Below, one piece after another: positions 1-10,492 of a stretch of 64,000 bases of DNA; the stretch's first letter is position 1, and the number at the start of each line of letters is the position of its first letter. The notes under the pieces were generated by a model, which had not been told where the DNA came from, did not search any database, and worked only from the letters and a program-made list of their open reading frames with translations. Source of the DNA: Utricularia gibba (lineage: Eukaryota > Streptophyta > Magnoliopsida > Lamiales > Lentibulariaceae); assembly GCA_002189035.1 (NCBI GenBank), contig CM007989.1:3720001-3784000 (forward strand). Direction: 5' to 3'. The position numbers and the translations under genes are program-made.

Positions 1-1092
1 GCAGGACACATTTTCTCCACGATCAACATCGACTCCAGTCAAATATGAGCGAAGAAAACTCTAGACGAATGCTGAGGACGCCACATCAGTAGAAAGCGAA
101 GACATTCGAAGCCTGGAGGGTTCCAGGAGAAATTTTCAAAGAATTCTGGAGCGCGGGCAGAATTTCGAAAAGACAAGGGACGTGGAGAAAAGAAACTTCC
201 AAGAGTAACGAGCCCGGCCCATTAATGAACGCATGAGCTAACCCAAAATAAACGTCTGAGCCGACGTCATGGGCTTCAAATCCCACGAGCCCAGTAAATC
301 AGTCGACGTCAACACGACTTTTTTTTTTTTTTTTCAATGGCAACGCATCAACATAACTAAAAAGTCTTCGCCTTCCAGCCGTTAGCTTTGAAGTTTTGAG
401 CTGGGCCTCTGATAAAAGAAAAAGAGATGCTCAACTGAATGTGTTGCTGGCTGTAGCGGTTCATCGCTCTGCCGGAGAATTGGAATCGGCGGCAGGTTAA
501 AGGCAAGGACAGAACAAGCAAGCGGTAAGCGTATGGTAATATTGATTTGTTTGGTTTATTAGCGACCATGAGGCGTCTATTCGTCGTCGGGTGCTTCTCC
601 AATGAATAAAGTGCACATTTCAACGGAGCTATTCTCGTGTCGTCGCATTCCTAGCTGCGATTTTGATGATTTAATATTCCACGAATCTGTTGAATTATAG
701 TGGAGAATTTTTCCAGGAGTTCTGTGATGATCATCGACTTCTTTTTAGCCGTGCATTTATTATCTTTTCAGCACTGATACTAGCCATTGAGTTATTTAAT
801 TCAAGGATCGGTGGAAATGTCAAACTTGTCGGCCAATAGGTTATGTGCTTCACCAGAATGGCTTTTTAATGAGCCAAGAGTGTTTGACTGGGGTTCGTGG
901 CCCATCTCCTAGGTAGTATGTGAAGCCACTTACCATTAAAAAATTCTTATAGTGGCGTTGAATTTTTTTGTCGTTTGTCCTGTTTAACTTTTGCTGGTGC
1001 TATAAAGTTGTTTCATCAGATCATCAGTTTCACCCCTCAAGATCAGTTTTTTCTTCCTTCTTTTTTTTCAAGTTTGTGCAGATTAAGAAGGA
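1..1092. other. Left edge and NRT3 upstream region
   Basis: I see no gene that I can support here. There is a T-rich run at about 319-335 and CT-rich sequence just before the NRT3 start (about 1048-1070), which is compatible with a 5' untranslated region. Short open frames on the minus strand show no recognisable domain and I treat them as chance. Confidence 0.5.
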
Positions 1093-1766
1093 ATGGAGAT
1101 GACCCGGAGTTTAGTTCTTCTGATCCTTGTTTGCTGTCTGATTCGTAGTGGTGGCGCTGTTACCTTCTCATCTTTGAAGGATAGCCTAGTTGTCACTGCT
1201 TCACCCACTACTGGACAAGGTAACATGCTTCTTTCTTCTAGGTTGGCAATTCTGAAGCTTTTTAATAATAACATCAAATCGAATCTGCAGTGCTGAAAGC
1301 AGGGGAAGATGAAATCACAGTTACCTGGTCATTGAACGAAAGTCTACCATCTGGGATTGATTCTGATTACAAGCAAGTGAAAGTAGAGCTTTGCTATGCA
1401 CCAATCAGTCAGGTGGACCGTAAATGGAGAAAAACAGCAGATGATCTCAGCAAGGACAAGACTTGCCAGTTCAAAATTGCTGCCATACCCTATACCTCTT
1501 CCAACAACACCTTCACCTGGACCATCACGAAGGAAATCCCTACAGCTACATACTTCATCCGGGCTTATGCTTTGGACTCTACTGATCAACAGATTGGGTA
1601 CGGACAGACCACAAATCCAAAGAAAACCAGCAACCTGTTTGAAATAAAAGGGATCTCTGGGCGCCACGCCTCCATAGACGCTGCTGCTGCTTGTTTCTCT
1701 GCTTTCTCCATCTTCTCCTTGGCTGGATTCTTTGTGCTGGAAAAGAGAAAAGCCAAGGCTCAGTGA
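1093..1766 (+). CDS. NRT3: High-affinity nitrate transport accessory protein (NRT3/NAR2 family)
   Basis: Two exons, 1093-1219 and 1291-1766, joined by a GT-AG intron, give about 200 residues, the usual length for NRT3.1/NAR2. The start has a signal peptide (basic MEMTR followed by a Leu/Val/Cys-rich core). The family opening is visible just after it: VTFSSLKDSLVVTASPT. A lumenal/apoplastic domain follows, with KVELCYAPISQVDRKWRK and the RAYALDSTDQQIGYGQTT block. A single C-terminal membrane segment (CFSAFSIFSLAGFFVL) ends in a basic tail. In the family this protein binds NRT2 transporters at the plasma membrane and is needed for high-affinity nitrate uptake; that role is inferred from homology. 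The reading frame is clean. The start at 1093 is preferred because it gives the signal peptide. Confidence 0.93.
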
Positions 1767-2269
1767 TCCTCCCCTACAGAAACGTTTTCCACACAATTCT
1801 ACAGGTCTTTGAGGCTCTAGAGTAGGCTGTCATAAGCATAATACCAGTAGCTGCTGGGATGCATAATGGGAACTTGCCAACTTCAGTAGTCTCGCTTGTT
1901 GTCAGTAACCTAATAAGGCACCTGAAGAAATGCTTTGCTTTGCTTTTCTTCGGCAGCCTCATGTGATGGGGTGCCAGTTCATGTCATGTACATAATATGT
2001 AACCTAATATGTCCATAGACGTGTTTGGTAGATGTTAAAATGAAATGTACGAAAAATCAATACTTTGTTTGATCGATGTGGTTTTATATGATAATAAAAT
2101 TTAATTCAAAATTAAAATTTCTTTTGTAAATGATATTTTACTTTCAAAATAGCGATAAAAAACTTTTAAAATAAAATAATTATTTATAAAAAAAGTTATT
2201 TTAAATATTCCAACTTTTTCACTAACCAAATATCAAACATATTTCATAATTTATTCAATACATCTTATT

Positions 2270-4400
2270 TAATTTATATTATATTTTATCATCTTACTAT
2301 TTACTCGATAGTAACTAACAAATAGACCTAGTTTGTTTGATAATGGATTTTATATCATTTCAAAACATATTATTTTATTAATTTTGATAGTTATTTTTAA
2401 TTAATTTAGACTTCAATTTCTCATTATTTTCAATATATTTTGTATTTTTCATACTCTTTTGATTTTTTTGAAAAAAAAGTATATTTCATGGATTTTTAAA
2501 ATATTTTTAGATCAATTTGAAAAGAAACCAAGAGATATCAAATTATGGATCTAATGGGCCACGAATTTCAACCCAAGATTTGGTCAAACGATGAAGATTT
2601 GATCTAAGATGCATGTATAAAATAAATATTTGGAGATGATCTTGGAATATTTAGATAAAATATTTGGTTAAAAAATCATATCCAATCCTATCAACCAAGT
2701 ACAACACGAAGATTTGTATATAATATTCTATAAATAACTCACTCTCTCCACTATTAGAGATATATATGACCATCTTTCTCTTGTATTTTTGCTTATTTTC
2801 ATGTTAGAATCGAGTCTACCCATGTAGGTGCTTGCGGTTGAATATTTGCGATGAAACCTTGTTTGCACAAGGTCTATGCATATGATTCATTTATCATGTT
2901 TTTCAACATTTAATTTGAGATTTAATTTTATTTTTCTCAACGTTTTCTTTATCAATATACTCTTTAGTATCATGTAGTCCCAAAGAAGTGCGGAAGAATC
3001 TCATATTAACCTTAAGTATTTAAAGAGAATGGCTCAATTGGATATCATTGATAAGACATATTCTATCTAATCTATTTGAGATGTGTGAAGTGTAGGAATT
3101 AGATTTATGTATACGGAAAACACAGGTTATCACATGAGATGAAATGACTCTGGTAGTGTAGTTGATTCTATAATTCCACTAAATAATATACTGTATTATA
3201 ATGATTGTTGAGTAGCACTATTTTAGAATAATACCCTTAAAACTTGTGAAAACAAGTCAATTCTCAAAGTTTATACACGTAGATGTGAGCGATTTTTGAT
3301 CAAGATGGATTTTAGATCCAAATTCACTTTTATTATTGTTTTTAAAACCAACATCTTTATTTTGTTTTCGATATTTTGAATCATTATTTGAAAAAAAAAT
3401 TGCAATAAGAACTCACTCTGAATATGAACTTATTTTATTAATTCGACGTTTTTTATGCATTTGCATAATTATCATACTTGTTAAAATGATTTAATTATTG
3501 ATATTTTAAAATTAAATTTATAAATACTAACTTAATAATATAACTTTAATAATCATTTATTTAAGTTATTTTTCAAATGGATGGATTTTTTTATGTTATT
3601 ATATTTACTTTTTAAATTTAATAAAAATGTTTATAAAAATTATATAATTTGTAAATTGTTTTTATGTACCGATGGAAGAAAGTATGAAAGGATTTGATAT
3701 GAATTGATGTTAGTTATGGATAAAATAAAGAGATAGTTTATATAGAAGTACATTTTTTAATTCTGTATGAACAATTTTTTAGAGAAGATAACGTAAAATT
3801 GTGAAGATTATATATACAAAACAGACAATGTTGTGTAAGCAAATTGTTTGTTGTTATATTTTACATACAAAGTTAAAGATTTTTTTACTTAAGTTACTAT
3901 ATTAAAAAAGTAAATAAATGTTTCTTAGGTACAATCCCAAAATTGAAGGAAGTGAATGAATGAACTATGTTCGTTTAAAATTTTAATTATATGGTTTAAG
4001 ATAATATAATTGATGTATTTAAATTTAAATATACTTGATAAATAAGTATAATTTATAAAATATATTATTTAATTTTTTTTCAATAGATATCTATAATAAA
4101 TTTATTTTTTTCTAAAATAGTTTTAACGTAAACCATCATTTTAACTAATTTTATCTATTAAACACTAATATGAAATAAAATACATTCAAAAGTAGCTATA
4201 AAATAAATGGATAATTATTTATTATTATATTCATCTCGACATATGGAATAAATAACTTGAATCAACATTATTTGAATTACATTTTTAATTTAATATTTGC
4301 TTACTTTTTGTAAATATTTAATTATCATCATTTAAGTCCTGGGGCCCATGTTTCATTCTTGATGATGTCATCCAACACATGCGTTCTTGGCGGTCTGAAG
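2270..4400. other. AT-rich spacer with possible degenerate LTR
   Basis: No gene is visible. The outer parts (about 2064-2250 and 4140-4440) match the unit B spacer, but roughly 1.3 kb between them does not. Within it, about 2520-2900 is less AT-rich and includes a TATA-like stretch (tctataaataactcactctc near 2728) followed by a CT-rich region. That is the kind of arrangement seen in plant LTRs. I could not define termini, so this is only a suggestion of an old insertion. Confidence 0.35.
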
Positions 4401-4414
4401 TCTGAACTATTGTT

Positions 4415-4424
4415 CTATATAATA
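4415..4424 (+). promoter_or_regulatory. TATA box of CYP71 copy A
   Basis: ctatataata lies 37 bases before the ATG at 4461. The same box in the same setting (ttctatataatagtttcctaa) precedes CYP71 copy B, so it is conserved across the duplication. The short distance implies a very short 5' leader. Confidence 0.6.
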
Positions 4425-4460
4425 GTTTCCTAAATTACTGATGGATTGACTATCGGAAGG

Positions 4461-6434
4461 ATGATGGTCTTGCTGTCTGTGGCGCTTCCCTTCTTCACTG
4501 TTCTGGTGTTTCTGTACTTCCACAGCCGTCGCTGTTCCCCGTCACGAGGACGGACGCTCCCGCCGTCGCCGTGGAAGCTTCCGGTAATCGGAAACCTCCA
4601 CCAGATCCGGGGCCCGCTTCCTCATCGTTCACTGAAAGTCTTGTCCGACGTGTACGGACGCCTCATGCTCATCCATTTCGGGGTGTTCCAGTTCTGGTCG
4701 TCTCCTCCGCTGAGGCGGCGTGCGAGATAATGAAGAACCAGGACTTGATCTTCTCCAGCAGGCCATATTCAAAGATTCCAGACAGGCTTTTTTACGGGGG
4801 CAGGGATGTTAGTTTTGCTCCGTATGGGGAGTACTGGCGGCAGATTAGAAGCTTAAGCGTTCTACATCTTCTCAGCAACAGAAAAATCCAGTCCTTCGCA
4901 ATGTGAGGGAGGAAGAAGCATCCAACATGATCGAGAGGATAAGGCGAATGGCGATTTCTTCTTCGACCGTAAACCTGTCCGAACTTTTTGTTTTATTCAT
5001 GAATGATGTGATTTGCAAGTCGCTTTGGGGAAGATGTACGGAGAAGATGTAGAAGAAGTATTTTGAAGAAACTTCTTCCTGAGTTTGTGCACCTGTTAGG
5101 TGTATTAAACATAGGTGATTACTATAGGAATAATGGCGCTGCAATTGAATTGAAGAGGACAGAAGACCACACAACAGACTTCCAAGTCGAAGGAGGGCTC
5201 TTTATTAATGTAAAGAGTACGGAAAACATTGTGTAGACTAAGGGAATTTATAGAAAACAAAAATCAGTTGTTGAGATCCTATAATTCCTCCATGCGGTTG
5301 CCTGGAATGATGCCTTTGACTCCCTCAAATAATGGGAAGTAGTTGATCTTGAAGAAGTAAACCTGTTCCACTTCTTTTCATAAGCATACGATTTGACCGA
5401 CTCATGTTCAAGTAGGGTGTACTAGGTTACCGAGTGACATTTTCCATCCTCATTAGGGGTCAGTCTCCTTATTACCCCTCACCTTACGACTCCAACCATT
5501 ATTTCTCCACTGACCCATGTCCTTCAACAATTACATCCCATGGCTGAGTTTCATCAATCACTTCAACGGCTTGAATTCGACAACTGAGAAGATCGCTAAG
5601 CAGTTCGATGAATTGCTGCAAAGACTTCTGGAAGAAGGTAAGGAGAAGAAGCATAGGGAAGAACCAGAATCGAATTGCTTTATAGATACACTGCTTGACC
5701 TTCAGAAAGAGAACGCGGACAAAATCCCTGTTGAAGATGATGCCATCAAAGCTATCATCTTGGCATTCCTTTCTTGCCCAGTTCCTTCAGACCATGTTCA
5801 ATAGTGAAGAATTAAGCATGAACTTGTGGTACAGGACATGTTTGCAGGAGGAACACACACCACATCCACAGCGCTGGAGTGGACGATGGCTGAACTTCTG
5901 AAGAATCCCAGAACCCTAAAAACTCTGCAAAACGAGGTGAGGAGCGTCGCCGGAGACGGCGACAATGTGACAGAAGATGACTTGAGTAAGATGCCATATT
6001 TGAAAGCAGTGATCAAGGAGGCTCTGAGGCTGCACGCACCGACTCCATTTCTCGCAAGAGAATCCACACAGGATGCACAGGTTATGAGGTACGATATTCC
6101 GTCCAAGACAAGGGTGATCGTCAACGCTTGGGCCATCGGAAGAGATCCCCAGGTGTGGGAAAATGCGGAGGAGTTTCTGCCGGAAAGGTTTGAGGGCACG
6201 AAGATAGACTTCAAAGGGCTTCATTTTGAGCTCATTCCGTTTGGTGCTGGCCGTAGAGGCTGCCCGAGAATCGCCTTTGCGGAGGCGGCGGTGGAGATTG
6301 CCCTGGCCAAGTTAGTGCACAAGTTTGACTTCGGCTTGCCGGCAAGGAAGCTGGAGGATCTGGACATGACTGAAGCTCCTGGGATGGGAGTGCCTAGGAA
6401 GTTCCCTCTCCTGGTGAACGTGATTGCGCGTTGA
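4461..6434 (+). pseudogene. CYP71-family cytochrome P450, pseudogene (copy A)
   Basis: A clear CYP71 relic: N-terminal membrane anchor, proline-rich hinge ([17 protein letters not shown]), I-helix with THTT, the K-helix EALR, PERF, and a heme-loop remnant. Against copy B it carries many lesions. These are a missing G at 4680-4683 (shared with copy B), a lost T at 4894-4895, a lost base near 5017, a 4-base loss near 5050, a 407-base insertion at 5123-5529, and an intron donor changed from GT to GC at 5763. A codon is also lost from the PxxPLLVPRE stretch, and the heme loop reads [10 protein letters not shown], losing the last conserved Gly. It cannot encode a P450. The decay is specific to this copy, apart from the shared frameshift. 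Confidence 0.92.
5123..5529. mobile_element. Insertion in CYP71 copy A, probably a solo LTR
   Basis: This 407-base segment is absent from copy B, where the reading continues without a break. It is flanked by a direct 5-base repeat, attac (5118-5122 and 5530-5534), which is a target-site duplication of the size made by LTR retrotransposons. It ends in CA; the left end reads TA rather than TG, which one substitution would explain. It has no coding potential and no terminal inverted repeat. Family not identified. Confidence 0.7.
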
Positions 6435-6644
6435 CGTTGTATTTCAATGTAAAATATATGAATATTAAATAATATTTGATTAAATAAATATAATTTTAAA
6501 TACACTATCATCCTGCTTTGACTCAGCATGTTCATTGAAATGGGCCTTTTGGGCCGTTTACATGGATTAAATGTTTGGGCTCTATTAGGTTATTGGGCCG
6601 GTTTCCTTCATTCCGAAAATTGAATGAAGATCCAAGGGCAATTT

Positions 6645-7689
6645 AGACTTTCAAATCGGCACACAAAAGCCTAATGACCGATGTAGGGGTTGTCTGGGTT
6701 AGAGCTTCGTTGCTTCGTGAAAGGTTTCTGCTTTGTGTCGTCTTGGGTGTGATTTTGATGTTGGTACACTCTTGGGGAAGAGGTTGACATGATGGATGAA
6801 CTTTATTTTCTTTTGGGGTCTGGGACAGTGGCATTGTCATTTCTTCCCCAATGCAGTATCTACGTAGTGGATGCAGTACCCTAAACTTTATGTACTACGT
6901 ACTCCTGATATATTGGATTCTAATATCATACTTTCGTTGCTTCAGAACCAACGAATTGATGTTGTCTGGCCAGATTTTCCGGTCTTTAGGAATTTCTCAA
7001 CATCAGGTTCTGAACCCAAAGATTTTCTACTACTTCAAGCATGATGCCGCGTGTTAAATTTAAGAGGCTTGACAAAACAGCACGGCACATAATGCAGGCG
7101 CTGCATTTTATATTTCTACTTTCGTTACCGGCCCTGCTGTGCTGCGACTTATTGTGATTTCTGTTTTTCTGTAGATAATTGATAGGGAGGCAGTGGATGA
7201 AGTCAGGGCTAACCGTGAAATACCTGAAATAAAGCTTGGGTATGAAATCCAGCTCAAAGTGGTAAGTAACTTTATGAATTGTAACACACTTTCTGCTATT
7301 TACCATTCTGGATTCTGGCTGCAGGAAGTTCCAGAGAACAAAAGACGCGTTTCCACCATGAAAGGCACTGTTATAAACTTATAGCTAAGCGTAATGCTGG
7401 TCTACAAAGTACTTTTAGAATAAGGAGGCATGAAGCGGGAGTTTGCATTGAATCACTCTTCCCTCTGTGAGTTCCATCTCCCATGTGTTTGCAAAGAGCT
7501 AGCCGCTAAAATATTGTGTTCTTGATGCTATCCGGGTTTTCCCCTTTTACATCATCTGAGTGTGTCAAGTGTTGCTTCAATAGGTACTCCCCGAATATAA
7601 AGGAGATCAAGGTTTTGGGTAAGAGGAGAGTGCGGAGGGCTAAACTTTACTACCTCCGGGACAGGATGAATGCACTGAAGAAGCAATAA
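6645..7689 (+). pseudogene. Mitochondrial ribosomal protein bL19, pseudogene (copy A)
   Basis: A truncated duplicate of the gene at 14009-15213. The counterpart of exon 1, with the start codon and targeting sequence, is gone: about 350 bases are missing at a ttttgatg junction near 6751-6760. The counterpart of exon 2 (from 6946) has a one-base T loss at 7023-7026 that causes a frameshift. Exon 4 carries an 8-base insertion near 7376-7383 that brings an early stop. Exon 5 (to the TAA at 7687-7689) is still well preserved. The rest is close to identical to copy B, so the damage is fairly recent on the scale of the duplication. Confidence 0.9.
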
Positions 7690-7851
7690 ATATTTCCTCT
7701 TAAATAGGACAGAACAGCAGCCTATAAAAAATCATCAAGCTAGTTGATCAGCATCCGGTTGGTTCATCGGTTTATGGCTTATGGAAACTAGAAATGAACA
7801 GGTCACTGCACGAGATGCTGATGGCTGCTAATCGTGTTCTTTTTATATGCC

Positions 7852-8914
7852 TTGTTTGATCGATGTGGTTTTATATGATTGTAAAATAATAAAAATTTAA
7901 TTCAAAATTAAAATTCCTTTTGTAAATAATACTTTACTTTTAACATAAATAAATAAAAATTTAATAAAAACAATTATTTATAAAAAAGACTATTTAAAAT
8001 ATTCCAACTTTTCACTAACCAAATATCAAACATATTTCATAATTTGTTTATTTAACACTAATATTAAATAAATGGTGGATTTTGGTGAGGATATTTCAAA
8101 TTACAATTAATATAAATAATTTAATTTTTATGTTTCAAAATTATGTTATAAATTCCTCAAATTATTTTTTGAAAAAAATTTACCTTCTAACTTATTATAT
8201 TATATATTTAATTTTTTTATGTTATTAAAATTAATCGATTTTAACTCTAACATTGTTATAATGATACATCATACAATATGCTATATAATTATCATTATTT
8301 TATATTGTATGAGATTCAAATATGATATAATTATCATCAATTGAAATCATTCGTAACACAAATACAATATAATTCTAACATAGGTATCATTCAATTTATT
8401 CAATTATAGACGCAAATACAAAAATCTATAACATAAAATTTTGTTGTGTTTGAAATTATAATCAACTAACGATATTGTAAATCAGTTCATTTTTTAAAAA
8501 TTTTGAAAACTACTTGAGTATTGTTCTATGGTTTTGACAACTTGAAATTTTTTTTTCTAATTTTGAAACTTGAAAATGAAATTTTTTATACTGAATAAAG
8601 TTGAGATATTTAACTTATAATTTAATCATTAAGTAAGATACTTTCAAAAGTCACTATCAAATAAATGAATAATGATTTATTATTATATTCATCTCGACAT
8701 GTGGGATAAATAACTTGAATAAACATTATTTAAATTACATTTTTAATTTAATATTTGCTTATTTTTGTAAATATTTAATTATCATCATTTAAGTCATGGG
8801 CCTATGTTCCATGCTTGTTGATGTGACGCAACAACACATGTTTGTTGGCGGTCTAATGAAATATAGTTCTATATAATAGTTTCCTAAATTATTGATGGAT
8901 TTATCACCGGAAGG
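7852..8914. other. AT-rich spacer upstream of CYP71 copy B
   Basis: No gene is visible in about 1 kb of AT-rich sequence. Its ends match the spacer upstream of copy A. It serves as the 5' flank of the copy B P450. Confidence 0.6.
8869..8878 (+). promoter_or_regulatory. TATA box of CYP71 copy B
   Basis: ctatataata, 37 bases before the ATG at 8915, is identical to the box upstream of copy A. Confidence 0.6.
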
Positions 8915-10485
8915 ATGATGGTCATGCTGACTGTGGCGCTTCCCTTCCTCTCTGTTCTGGTGTTTCTGTATTTCCACAGCCGTCGCTGTTCTCCGTCACG
9001 AGGACGGAGGCTCCCGCCGTCGCCGTGGAAGCTTCCGGTGGTCGGAAACCTCCACCAGATCTGGGGCTCGCTTCCTCATCGTTCACTGAGAGCCTTGTCC
9101 GGCATGTACGGACGCCTGATGCTCATCCATTTCGGGGTGTTCCAGTTCTGGTCGTCTCCTCCGCGGAGGCGGCGTGCGAGATAATGAAGAACCAGGACTT
9201 GGTCTTCTCCAGCAGGCCATATTCAAAGATTACACACAGGATTTTTTACGGGAGCAGGGATGTCGCTTTTGCTCCGTATGGGGAGTACTGGCGGCAGATT
9301 AGAAGCTTAAGCGTTCTACATCTTCTCAGCAACAGAAAAATCCAGTCCTTTCGCAATGTGAGGGAGGAAGAAGCATCCAACATGATCGAGAGGATAAGGC
9401 GAATGGGGATTTCTTCTTCGACCGTAAACCTGTCCGAACTTTTTGTTTTATTCATGAATGATGTGATTTGCAGAGTCGCTTTGGGGAAGACGTACGGAGA
9501 AGATGGATATAGAAGAAGTATTTTGAAGAAACTTCTTCCGGAGTTTGAGAAGCTGTTGGGTGCATTAAACATAGGTGATTACATCCCATGGCTGAGTTTC
9601 ATCAATCACTTCAACGGCTTGAATTCGACAACTGAGAATGTCGCTAAGCAGTTCGATGAATTGCTCCAAAGACTTCTGGAAGAAGGTAAAGTGAAGAAAC
9701 ATGGGGAAGAACCAGAATCGAATGGCTTTATAGATACACTGCTCGACCTTCAGCGAGAGAACGCGGACAACATCCCTGTTGAGGATGACACAATCAAAGC
9801 TATCATCTTGGTATTACTTTCTTGCCCAGTTCCTTCAAAGCATGTTCAATAGTGTAGAACTGAGCATGGACTTGTAGCACAGGACATGTTTGCAGCAGGA
9901 ACACACACCACATCCACAGCGCTGGAGTGGACGATGGCTGAACTTCTGAAGAATCCCAGAACCCTAAAAACTCTACAAAACGAGGTGAGGAGCGTCACTG
10001 GAGACGGCCACAACGTGACAGAAGAGGACTTGAGTAAGATGCCATATTTGAAAGCAGTGATCAAGGAGGCTCTGAGGCTGCACCCACCGATTCCGTTACT
10101 CGTTCCAAGAGAATCCACACAGGATGCACAGGTTATGGGGTACGATATTCCGTCCAAGACAAGGGTGATCGTCAACGCTTGGGCCATCGGAAGAGATCCC
10201 CAGGTGTGGGAAAATGCGGAGGAGTTTCTGCCGGAAAGGTTTGAGGGCACGAAGATAGACTTCAAAGGGCTTCATTTTGAGCTCATTCCGTTTGGTGCTG
10301 GCCGTAGAGGCTGCCCTGGCGTCGCCTTTGCGGAGGCGGCGGTGGAGATTGCCCTGGCCAAGTTAGTGCACAAGTTCGACTTCGGCTTGCCGGCAGGGAA
10401 GCTGGAGGATCTGGAGATGACTGAAGCTCCTGGGATAGGAGTGGCTAGGAAGCTCCCTCTCCTGGTGAATGTGATTGCGCGTTGA
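8915..10485 (+). CDS. Cytochrome P450, CYP71 family (copy B, one frameshift)
   Basis: Two exons, 8915-9810 and 9883-10485, with the phase-0 intron typical of CYP71 genes (KAIIL then DMFAAG). In order: membrane anchor (residues about 1-22), hinge [22 protein letters not shown] (C-helix), I-helix AAGTHTTS, K-helix [13 protein letters not shown], and heme loop [10 protein letters not shown] with the Cys ligand. The frame breaks once, at 9134-9137, where four Gs stand where LMLIHFGGVPVL would need five. Allowing one missing G, the product is about 499 residues, normal for the family. Such enzymes are ER-bound monooxygenases of specialised metabolism. Sequence resembles the CYP71A-type group, but the substrate cannot be told. 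The I-helix has His where Asp/Glu is usual. The rest of the gene is free of lesions, which argues that it is or was recently functional. Confidence 0.85.
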
Positions 10486-10492
10486 TGTTGTA

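Larger units (their letters stand above)
2064..7851. repeat. Tandem duplication, unit A (CYP71 + bL19 block)
   Basis: The sequence beginning ttgtttgatcgatgtggt at 2064 recurs at 7852. From there the order is the same in both units: AT-rich spacer, TATA box, CYP71 gene, bL19 gene, and a shared 3' flank ending gctaatcgtg (7836 in unit A, 15360 in unit B). Unit A is 5788 bases. Its spacer (about 2.4 kb) is more than twice as long as that of unit B (about 1.05 kb), so one spacer gained or lost sequence. Both genes in this unit are decayed. Confidence 0.88.

Noticed and set aside
1344-1796. Long open frame on the minus strand across NRT3
   Set aside because: It is antisense to the NRT3 second exon, whose plus-strand reading has clear family motifs and splice sites; the minus reading has no domain.
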